Assembly (NCBI GenBank): GCA_013115145.1
Contig: JAAPAO010000142.1
Location: 1-63,689 of the forward strand
Origin: Perkinsus chesapeaki
Taxonomy: Eukaryota; Perkinsozoa; Perkinsida; Perkinsidae
Direction of reading: 5' to 3'
DNA: 63,689 bases
Both the position numbers and the translations under genes were made by a program. Shown here one piece after another: positions 54,260-63,689 of this stretch. Within the stretch, counting starts at the first letter, position 1. Each line of letters begins with the position of its first letter. The notes beneath the pieces were generated by a model. That model was not told where the DNA came from, did not search any database, and saw only the letters and a list, made by a program, of their open reading frames with translations.

Positions 54260-55413
54260 TTAAACGCCTAGTGGAGCAGCAGCAGCAGAAGCAGCACAGA
54301 TCCCCTTTAGACTACCTCCACCAACCACCTTCCCAAAGATAGTATGGTGATTATTAAGATGTTCACAAGACTTGAACGTGATGAAGAACTGTGATCGATT
54401 AGTATCTCTGCCAGAGTTAGCCATCGAAACAACCTAAAATGAATCATATCAACTCCATCGCAACCACTCCGCTCCATCCAGCCCCACCCCTGCGCCAGTG
54501 TGCGTGAGCCTCGAATCAAACTCGTCTCGGAAGGGTTCTCCGTCCTTGAAAGCACTTCTCCCGCCCCTGCCTAAGTTAATAGAAATTCCTGTTAAAACCT
54601 TCACGCCAGCATTACCCGTTCCCTCCGGATCGCCACCTTGTATCATAAAGTTGCGTATCAGTCTGTGGAACTTCAAACCATTATAATATCCAGACTTGCA
54701 CAGCCTAAACCCACCAAACCGGTTAACGCTGTGACAGTAGCATAAACCATTCCTACTTAATGAAGTTATCACATGCCTGAGGAGCTATGTCACAATGAAG
54801 CTCCAGATTGAGCGTTCTGCCATGGTCCAGCGTCAGCGCTACATACCCCTTCTTGTGAGCCTTCCTTACCTACCCATCCACTCTACCCACCGCAGCAGCA
54901 ACACTACCGCAACCGCTTCACCTTATCATACAGTATCGTTCTCTTCTCTAAATCCGTCATCTCTCGGTACTCGTTATCATAAGCTAGATTCATTCGTGTT
55001 GAAGTGAAACTAGACGCAGCGGCACCTATAACACCTCTATCATCCCCTACCACACACTTCAAACCCCTTTACCGGTAGTGTAGAGATCGTGCTTGATGCT
55101 GACACTAGGATCAGGCTTCGCAGCATGGATTGCGGCTTCCTGCCAACAACACTGTCTATTTCCCAGCCTCCAGACTGCACTACCCTAGCCTCCGAGAAAA
55201 TAGACTTCCTCTGGTCCTCCGTAATAGGGAAATCCCCAGCCACCTTCACTCCTCTCTCGCGCAGTTTCTTCCTACCACACTTCCCTCAGAAACTCCCCTC
55301 AGGTATCCCCCTCACCGCTGGTCCCGCTCCTGGAATATTCGCCTCAGAGCATCACTGCTGCGAATCCCCTCCTTGTCTCCCTTATCAACCTGTTGCTCCT
55401 GCTGCACGGACAT
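54260..55413 (-). CDS. PPIL2-like cyclophilin (peptidyl-prolyl isomerase), C-terminus short
   Basis: Exons on the minus strand begin [20 protein letters not shown]. The PPIL2-type linker [18 protein letters not shown] leads into [33 protein letters not shown], then [58 protein letters not shown] and [10 protein letters not shown]. The catalytic Arg-Phe-Gln residues (FHRLI, FMIQGG, SQFFITF) are present. PPIL2 proteins are nuclear and spliceosome-associated and normally carry an N-terminal U-box; I see none here. The chain ends within about 20 residues of KVVGG whether or not a 48-nt intron is removed, omitting the last strand of the cyclophilin barrel. Start is the first Met of the frame; upstream exons are possible. 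Confidence 0.85.
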
Positions 55414-55560
55414 GGGCAAAACGAAAGCAAGCTAGGGTCCCTCGAAGCCTCCAAGTACTCAACTAAGAACTCAAGGCGTCTCTTGGCTTCTTCAGTGTAT
55501 CATTCTCATTAAAGAATGTAAAAACTTACTCCCAAATAGGGTTAATGTTAGACAACGCGT

Positions 55561-58500
55561 TTAAAGTTCGTCATGAGGGTCTTCCTTCTCCTTCTTCGTT
55601 GCCTCTCCCTTACCCTCAGCAGCACCCTCCTCCTCCTTAGGAGCTTCTAATACCACACGTTCCTCAAATCACCCTCGCACCTCACAGCAGCCTACCTGTT
55701 CCTTCTGAACCCTCCGCCTTCTTTGTGTCCTCATCTGCCTTCTTATTAACGTCCATCAAGCTAAGATACTCCGTAAGCAGCTCCTGTGAACCTAACTCGC
55801 GCACAATAAAATCAGTCGTGCCTCCCCCTGCCTACTCATCTTATCCAATTTGGATGCATCGTATGTCGCATTATCTCGGGTAATGTTCCTAATAATCTCC
55901 CGAAGCTTCTCAGGTTGGAACATGTCATCCTTCTTCTTTGGCTGCTCCACTGGTTTCCTAATAAAAAGACAAACCTACCTTCACCACTACACGTCACCAT
56001 CATCACACTGTAGCTAGTATACGACCACCGCAGTAGAGCAAACTCTACTTCACTTGGCAAATAGGCAGGTTCTTGCCTTAAGCACCGAAACCGTCACAAC
56101 TTCTGGGATGCGTTCCACAAGGCAATCAGTGCTACTGTATATACCATATATTTGGATAGAAATGAAGAGCTTTGGTCCGAGCGAACAAGATACGTCGGAA
56201 GAATTATCCTAATAATGGAGATGTCGCCTCACCTTATCTTCATCAATTGATTGGCAGCCTTCCCAATAGCCGCTAACCTCTTCTTTACATCCAGCACCTT
56301 GTAAACCGGTGCCTCAGTTAACGGCGCCTTCATCTGCTTTTCCTGTTGCTCCTTAAACCAGCTCTGCCACCACAACACACCACCTTTCCCCTCCCCACTG
56401 GCCACCACTGCCTACCTCAAACTCATCAGTATCATTACCAATCTTCCACACTGTTTCATTAGCCACCCAAGTGCGGTTAGCAAGTACCTATCAACAAGCC
56501 ATAGTCCCCTAACCGGTCGACCATCCTACATTATCCAAAGTATGTCGGATACTGCCGAGCCTCTTTGACACCCATTCGGGGAGATCCTCTCTGAGCTCTA
56601 CCTCATCAGCGCGGAACAATACCGGTACCTGATAAAACACATGCCTCTTTTAACTTCATTCTTAGTCTGGTATATTCTGTTCAGTGTCTATGTGCTTAAT
56701 ACCCTCCCGCTTAACCACGGAAAATTTAGACAATAAAATCCACATGCCACATTTAGAAAGTTCCATTATTGTCAAAACGAAAGCAACAATACAGGCCTCC
56801 GTCAGATACCAAGAAGAGTGACCCCATTAGAATGCACCAATCAGCTCCAGCTCAGCTCAGCACTCCCACTACCACTCCATACTACTATCCTACTATGGGG
56901 TCAAGTAGCAATAGTGGCCATATTGACACTTCATTGATACATAGTCTACACTGACTTCAAGCAGTTCTCAAAGATTCACGTGCTCTCCACTCCACAGTGC
57001 CGCAGCACAACCCCCTCCCATTCACTACCACATCCTTCTTCAGATCATCTAAACGTTTTTTATATTCCTCAAGTTGGGCATCAAAGCCATCTTCATATAG
57101 CCAGTCTTCGGACGCAGCCAAGGTCTCTGAAGGACATCAGATCCCATCAGACTGTACCACTATAACCGTACTCATTATATCATCCCTATTATTTTCAGTG
57201 GTGACCTTATTAACTAGCTCATCATCACCTCCGAGGCGTTCTCTGACACAACACAGTAACGTACTCGAGCAAAATGGAGCCGATGGACCACAATCAGACC
57301 ACAATATTTTACTCCATATCGGCGCTCAATATAGTGTGAATTCTGTATTGAAAATTATCAGTAATATCCTATCATACGTAGGAGCTTGAGCAGGTGTACA
57401 ATATATACTGCTGAAGCCCGTATCGACCCTCAGGCCCCAATACTGGGGCGCGTGACGCCGCGAGTTACACAAGCCACTCACTCCACTGAGACACTACCTG
57501 CTGGAGTAAATATAGGCCTCAAAATCGTTCCTGGCAGACTCGGTGTCCTTAACCCTTTGATCTCGCTTATCCAAAGCCTTCCCTAAATTCCAACAACACC
57601 ATCACTACACCAACCTCTCCTCCTCCTCCTACTCCTCCTAACAGCCTTGGCTATCTCATCCTCATTCATAGGTTTAGGGTAACCAACCGATTCCACCTTA
57701 GATGTTAAAGGAACTGACACCACACCCATTACCACCTCTACACCCAGCCTAACAGTCCTTACCAAAGACCTTATTCTTAACCATCTTCCACGTAGGCTGC
57801 TTCCCAGCAGCAGCCTCTTCCTCAGTAGCAGTTTCCGTGGTATTAGTCGCAGCAGTACCTTTACAGTTCAGCTGCCAACAACCTTCTATAAAACCTTACT
57901 ATTATTTTCAGCTCCCTCCGTAGTAGTAGTAGTATTGGTAGTACTATTACTGTCCTTAGCGGCCACCTTAGCAGCCACCTTAGGCTTTATCGTCTAAACA
58001 GATTCCCCCGCCCAATACACTAAGCCACTTCCAACTACCACTTCACCTGATTCCGTAAGGTCTCAAAGATCGCCTGTGCCTTATTCAACCTCAAGATACC
58101 ACTGGAGTACGATTCAAACTTAAGCTCAACCTGACCAAAGATACCCTCTCCTCCCTCCCCACACCTCCATTACTGTCGGTATGTCAGCTAAGGCCGGCAG
58201 CTCCACAGATGGGTCGGCAGCCATTGCCGCCTCTACTATCTCCTTTCTCTTTGCCTCCTGTTTCGGCACTGCCTCCTCTATCCCCGTGATATCTAGAGTC
58301 TCCAAAAGGTTGTCATCTTCAAAAACGCTCAGCTTGACATCAAAAGGTACGTGTAGCTTGACCTGGCAAACAGATCCAAACTTCAACCTTTTCAATCACT
58401 TCTCACAGCCTTCTTCCAGGTAAGCTTATGGCCCTTTGACGCCAGCAACTGAACTCTCTCCCAGTCAGGCCCTAGTCCATCCACAGAGCCCTTCACACTA

Positions 58501-61058
58501 TCAGGATTCAGTGGCGATAGTGCTACCTTGTACCTAATCCAAACCAGCAACTCTTCCCTTCGCCACTCCAAAGCCTTTACTCGTGCTCCGAGTTAGTATC
58601 GGTGAGCCACATCTTTCGCACACGGAAGCTCTTGCTGGAGTTGGCACCGATCATAGCAGCCCCGAAGGCGATAGCCTCCTCACCTACCAAGGCTCACCTA
58701 ACGAATAGCTTCTTTATTACCATTGAGATGCTGGCCCAACTCAGCTGGGGTGACGATGTCCGCCACCACCTTGTGGAGCCTAGGGACCCTCCAGCCACCT
58801 CCAATGACCTCAGCCTCGGTGACCTCCGACATACTAGATATGTTGCTGTTGACCAATGCTTCTTGAATCTAAACCAGATCAACGCAAAGTCCATCGGGAT
58901 TCAGTAAGTGAGGGGACTATTGGCACACACACTGGGTAGCAATAATAGTACGGGACACCCTCCTCTTACATATCTGCTAAGGTACAGTAATAAAATGATA
59001 TAACATATAGTAATAATAACGAACAAACAGACTCCCCTTGGAAATGTAATATACTATTATCCATCTACCCACTGCCCACGACCACTACCGATCTGCCCAT
59101 GCAACGTAGGCAATGACCAAACCCTACTCAACTGAGGCAAGGACCTTCCCCCCTCGGAAGATACCCGTGTTCGCGTACATCCCACACGTAGAATGGGACA
59201 ATGCTACACAACAATGCAATTCGCAATCGTATGAAGTATAGTCACCTTCACCCCCCTCCAATCTCTACCACTACTTACCGTATCCTGTAATGCCTTCTCC
59301 ATGCCGGCCTTATCGATCATCTCATCCAACTCTGATCTGGTCAGGGGCTAACAAAAACCTTCCAAAAGTCCCCCAGTATCAGCAGCCTTACAGCCTTCAA
59401 GTCAGTGTCCTCATATAGACTCTCTATCTGGAAAAGCATCTCCTTATTAGCCGATAAAACATGCTTGGCGTTGTTAGCTGCCTTCAATAACTTAGCCCTA
59501 GCAAACACCCCTAACCATCACCCTCGTGCGCCTTATTACGATGCTCGCGTGCTCTTCTTGAACCCCTCGCAAAGCTTCCTATTCTTCTCGCAGAAAGTCT
59601 CTGCCATCCGATCAGCAATAAGAAGATCGATACGGTGGCCCGCGACCTGCCATTCCACGTCACGTCACGCCAAGACCCTCCCACTACCTCTCCTGTATGC
59701 GCACATCCCTGCACGTGGACATGAGGCACCGTGACGTTTCCCGGAGCGGTATGCTTGGTGTAACGCACCACGCACACCTCAGTCTGCATAGCACCAATGT
59801 TCACGAAAAGAGTGAGGAGAGAGTCGGTATTATCAAACCTAACAATCAGTCCACTGTCCGACGGCAGTAACCCACAGACATCCCTACTTAACATCGACCG
59901 CCCTCTGGACCGCTGCAGCTGTTGTCTCGTGTACCAATGTGGCCCTGGTGAAGCCGGCAATCTCAGCCGCATCCAACACAGCTTGACGGTATCTTTGTGA
60001 AGCCCATGAAGGCACCTAAGTGGAGGATGAAGTGCAACTGACCGTATAGGGATTACAGTAATGACAGCCTCAGTTGAGTGGGCGGCACGAGCAACCTTTC
60101 CCTTGCCCTTGCTGGAGGTATGATCCTCATCACTGATCTCGGCTAAGTGACGAGCAAAGGCCAGAAGATGACCTGATATCACACACAGAGGAAGTGAGCA
60201 GGAAAACTCAACCATGGCAAAGTGAGTTATATCTCGCGCACGAAATACAAACACTGAGCGGCAGTAACATAGGACAGATTCTTCACGATCGCTGCTTTAA
60301 CCGAATAGGAGCGATACTCCACAGGTAGTGACGAGTAAGCCACCCACCGCCACCACGACGATGACCTACCAGTGACCTCCTCCGAGGCCATTCCAGTGCC
60401 AAAATCTTCCTCATCTTCCTTAGATTCACCCGCCTCGCTCGGAGCCAGACTGCTAGTATCAGGCGTTATACTAGTGAAGGCTGCAGCCTAACAACAACCA
60501 CCACCACCATCTTTACCACTCCAGAGACCACCGGTACCTTGCGACCGTCAGAGTCATAGCCCAATTTATATGGATAGTAGTTCTTCGGTAAGCCTATCGT
60601 CACGTTATTTTCGGAGGAGAAGTTACCGCCCAGCAAAGACAGGAAGTACCTAAACGCGCTCAACCCAGACAGGACCTTCAAAGAGGCTTACATTGGCACT
60701 TGCTCTGGCTTCTTAGCAAATTGAGCAACAGCATCATCACCGTAGGCTCGAACCTGTCATACCGCTCTCTCCCCAAACTATCCAACTTTACACCATTACT
60801 TCCTCAGCAAAACTTATCGCAGTAGGAGTCTTCCGCTTGCTATGCAAGTTATGAACCTACCGAAGCATCACATCGCCTCCAAGCCACTGAACCATTCATT
60901 ACAATTTCGAATTTCCCTCTCTTAACAACAGCCACCTTGAAATACTGATTGCCTATATCAATACCAAGGATGTTGGCCCCAGCTAGGACTGTACACTGCA
61001 GAAGGGCCAGGGCAAGACAGAGCAGGAATCGAGGCCGTTTAAGGGATGATACGGACAT
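55561..61058 (-). CDS. GRP170/HYOU1/LHS1-type ER Hsp70 chaperone with HDEL
   Basis: Large Hsp70-related chaperone of the ER lumen that also acts as exchange factor for BiP. Exon 1 (from 61058) encodes a basic stretch and signal peptide (FLLCLALALLQCTVLAGA) followed directly by the Hsp70 phosphate-1 motif LGIDIGNQYFKVAVV. Later exons give FSSENNVTIGLPKNYYPYKL, AVITVP-like sequence, GLIVRFDNTDSLLTLFVNIG with TEVCVVRYT, IDLLIADRMA, and helical C-terminal parts such as KLLKAANNAKHVLSANKEML and IESLYEDTDLKAV, which match the HYOU1 lid region. The gene ends EEEGAAEGKGEATKKEKEDP then HDEL (55564-55575) and TAA. Signal peptide plus HDEL fix the ER location. Dozens of short introns break the 5.5 kb, so individual exon edges are approximate. 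It ends about 150 bp upstream of the cyclophilin start. Confidence 0.92.
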
Positions 61059-61512
61059 TGGTGATACCACCGAGTGAAAACTAAGCGACGCCATTCGACC
61101 ATGGTACGGATAGGACGGATACGGATGTCTGATCAAGCAAGGCTTATTGCTTTTACGCTGTCATGAGGTAAGAATTGCACGAAAATTGCACGAAAACTAC
61201 TGAGAGTCCAAATGGCGTCGATGTTAAGGAATGCAGATGGGCCCAGGTTGGGGTGAGTAAGGGTTAGAGTGTGTCGATAGGCCCTAGTGGGAGCCAAAAA
61301 GTAGGCAACGAGCCGATACTTGGAAAAAAATGTGACGCGACAATATGCACGCATGCACAGCTGGAACTGAACGCAAAAATGGCAATGTTAGAAACAGGGC
61401 TGAGGGGGGGGGGCAACAAAGGTGCTGGGGAGAGATGTAGCCAGTAGGCTGGGACTATAAAGAACTTTAAAACCAGGGGAAGAAAACTGGGAGAAAGAAT
61501 AAATACAATAAC
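61059..61512. other. Intergenic spacer between two minus-strand genes
   Basis: No exon seen. Contains a G-run (GGGGGGGGG near 61408). Expected to hold the promoter of the GRP170 gene and the 3' end of the MFS gene. Confidence 0.5.
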
Positions 61513-63360
61513 TTAAGCTACACACGCCACGAGCTTATTAGATTGACTGCAGCTGCTGGTCATCGGGGACGCAGTGGGCACCGAAGCATCCTTTATAGAG
61601 GAGAAAGCTGGGCTGGAGGGGAGCGAGGGGGTGGCCTCCAACTTGCTTTTATTAACATGCATCTCGGCAAGCAAGTCAAGTGCATGTTTAATACCACGAT
61701 CGATGCCGAAACCTGATCAAGCTTGAAGCTAAGATACGCCTACGTATGAGCCTACATGACACTCCTCCGATGATCGCCATAGCAGTGCTCATATAAAAGG
61801 GGTAGGCGTGGTGGACGGGGCTCATATCGTAGAGGACACCGGCCAGCAGTGGGCCACATATACCACCTAGAGGAACATAAATGCTAGAATGACGAAGAGA
61901 TTGCTACCTGCATTTGACATGGCGATGACTAAGGAGTTGATGAGACCCCTTTTCTTAGGAGGCGATATGACGGCATTAAAGTAAGCTAGGCCGCCGAAAT
62001 AGAGGTTACCTATATGTGAAAAGATGAACAAGTTGGGGAAAGTTTGGTATGAATACCGCCGATGTTAACCATCATTCCTAGTATAACAGCACCGTATAAA
62101 TTATATATCCATGGCACTGCGATAACAACAACACACATAAGCTGACCAATGCAACCTATTCGGGCAGGAACCATAATGCCTGAGAATAGCAATGTGGCAA
62201 ATGGTACAGTGAGAGACGTACGTGTGAGAGGGACATATATGATATTGGCCACGATGGCTACGGCGGCTTGGATGCCCATTACGACACCATTTGCTGATGA
62301 TGATAAATGGAACCTATCGGCACCGAGAAGGCCAAAGACTGTGGTCCAAGTGAGATAGACGTATCTGCTCGAATGGTTATGTTACCGCTGGGCTGCTGCT
62401 GGGGGCCTACTGGCGGCAGAACGCGGCGATGCCGAGGCAGATGACAGTGGGAATGAGCCATCGATTCTTGGGGTACTCGAAGGTCTCCTCTTCGGCCTTC
62501 TTGACCTTCGAAACCAACTTACCGCTGCTGTCTTTAACAAGGGACTCTCGAAGGAATAAGAACTCTAACAATAGCAATACACCAGATACAATGCCCATAA
62601 AGTAGAAGGGCAGCCAGAGGGACACCTGCAATAGGGCGCCACCTGCAGCAAGGGAGGTTGAAGGGGAAACGGGGGTCAGGCAGACTCACCGATAACAGGA
62701 CCAATTAGCTGGCCAACGACAACAAAAATGCCCATGATTACACCGTAGAGCTTCATATCGTCATTCTCGCTGATGTCGCTGAGATAGGCTATAATAACCG
62801 GACGAGTGCCTAGGGGGAGATGGGCTGCTGCTTATCAGCGATGTCTTACCGGCAAGGACACCTTCAAGGGCTCTGAACCCAGCCAGGCTTGCCAGGTCCC
62901 ATGCATTGGCATCCGCGAACTGTGCACCAGTATAGAGCACAAGGGCAACGAGGAACAGCGGACGTCGGCCAACTCTGCGCGAAGTCGATGCTTCAACAGA
63001 AGGGAAGGCCCTTACCTATCCGAGAGCGGCCCAGTGAATAGGGAAGTAACGAACATTCCTATATTATAGGAAGCCATGAGGATCGAGGCTGCCGTTCCCT
63101 GTCCCATATTAGGAGCCAACTTCTTCACGTACCTTGTACGGTTAAATGGTAACCTTTGGTATGCTGGATGTGCCTTACCAAGGTGTGATTGGGGCCATTA
63201 ATGTGGCACCGGTCCATTCTACTAGGACACTAGAGAAGACCATGCCTAGATCCGCTACCCTTCTCGGGTCAGTTTTCATCCTATACCGCAGTCTGCCAAT
63301 AAGGCCTAGTTTACAGTACTCCTCGGAAGACAGCAGCTGTCCCTCTATACTAGGTGCCAT
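61513..63360 (-). CDS. Major facilitator superfamily (DHA1-like) transporter
   Basis: Twelve-helix type transporter in many short exons. Starts MAPSIEGQLLSSEEYCKLGL at 63360, with TM1 in SSVLVEWTGATLMAPITP. It continues YVKKLAPNMGQGTAASILMA and SYNIGMFVTSLFTGPLSDR joined across an intron to VGRRPLFLVALVLYTGAQFA, which completes MFS motif A (GPLSDRxGRRP). Next come LASLAGFRALEGVLAG, LYGVIMGIFVVVGQLIGPVI, LWLPFYFMGIVSGVLLLLEF, and the cytoplasmic loop RESLVKDSSGKLVSKVKKAE. The C-terminal half includes RFHLSSSANGVVMGIQAAVA, FSGIMVPARIGCIGQ, GLAYFNAVISPPKKRGLINS and GGICGPLLAGVLYDMSPVHH. It ends in a hydrophilic tail (LEATPSLPSSPAFSSIKDAS) with stop at 61513. The substrate cannot be predicted; motif A and overall order resemble drug:proton antiporters. 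Confidence 0.85.
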
Positions 63361-63689
63361 CAGAGCAAAAACTAAACTGATTCGTATCTTTCATTCACCT
63401 AATTTATTATCCCACATTCCTTGCCTTAACGAAGCCCGTCATCACCACTGCATCAACCACGAGCTATTAGTACATATGACATCATTAGAGGCAACAGCAC
63501 GCTCGAAGTCGCAAAAGGAAGCTACAAAAGCCTCTTCCTTTTTTGTTTGTTATTAGGAGCTACTTTAATTCCAATAATGGAGACTGTTTCTTTAACTAGC
63601 CAATAGTGTGATGATTGTGAAGGGCCCACGGGAGGCCTTAGCCTATCCGTGGAGAAGCCGGTATAACTTGACTCAGCATTACCACCACC
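63361..63689. other. Upstream region of the MFS gene
   Basis: No convincing exon. Presumed promoter of the MFS transporter and edge of the window. Confidence 0.4.

Noticed and set aside
59511-60254. 247-codon uninterrupted minus-strand frame
   Set aside because: Not a separate gene: it reads exons of the GRP170-type chaperone together with in-frame or read-through introns.
62249-62275. Spliced-leader-like word (complement contains GCCGTAGCCATCGTGGCC, resembling dinoflagellate/Perkinsus SL RNA)
   Set aside because: It lies in frame within the MFS transporter (AAVAIVANIIYV) and diverges from the leader after CCATC; no donor site or Sm site follows.

Overview
This window reads as nuclear DNA of a compact, intron-dense protist, most likely an alveolate of the Perkinsus type. 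That assignment is an inference. It rests on very short GT-AG introns (about 29-60 nt, many 40-48 nt), tightly packed genes on both strands, use of TAA, TAG and TGA as stops (so not a ciliate code), an ER chaperone ending in HDEL, and a lineage-specific secreted gene family. Most genes are broken into small exons, so the models below were joined by eye from splice sites, reading phase and recognisable motifs. Boundaries are firm where phase and homology agree (PHF5A, PGAP3, DHHC, the gene at 13.9-15.0 kb) and soft elsewhere.

Layout. 1-2037: 3' part of a Ty3/gypsy-like LTR retroelement (RNase H end, integrase, polypurine tract, 3' LTR). 2.2-3.6 kb: sphingomyelin-synthase-like gene (minus). 3.6-4.7 kb: spacer with a striking palindrome cluster. 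4.7-6.2 kb: PGAP3/PER1. 6.6-10.9 kb: four small unidentified intron-rich genes, one with a tRNA-like sequence inside an intron. 11.1-16.1 kb: FkbM-type methyltransferase, an unidentified gene, a signal-peptide/Thr-Pro-rich/TM protein, and an OTU protease with a C-terminal RING. 16.9-18.3 kb: DHHC palmitoyltransferase behind a 27-bp minisatellite. 18.7-26.2 kb: two long Pro-rich/coiled-coil genes. 26.2-33.5 kb: a small gene, splicing factor PHF5A, an LRR protein, an F-box-like/NHR-like protein and a secreted subtilase. 34.0-36.3 kb: an unidentified gene and a membrane oxidoreductase, followed by a MITE-like element. 37.1-41.9 kb: U3 snoRNP protein RRP9 and a CCCH+CHY zinc-finger protein.

42.5-51.1 kb is an accessory-looking region: three intact members and one relic of a secreted, four-cysteine, about 245-residue protein family, all on the minus strand, with long gene-poor spacers carrying hairpins and odd-length perfect palindromes. 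51.8-53.8 kb holds a second sphingomyelin-synthase-like paralogue. 54.3-61.1 kb holds a PPIL2-like cyclophilin and a GRP170/LHS1-type ER Hsp70 ending in HDEL. 61.5-63.4 kb is an MFS transporter.

Themes: secretory-pathway and membrane functions recur (PGAP3, two SMS-like enzymes, DHHC, GRP170, subtilase, secreted family), mixed with RNA-processing housekeeping genes (PHF5A, RRP9, PPIL2-like). There is no operon logic. The features that most deserve a second look are the mosaic (gene-converted) secreted family, the back-to-back 21-nt perfect palindromes at 3959-4000, the OTU-RING fusion and the divergent SMS-like pair.
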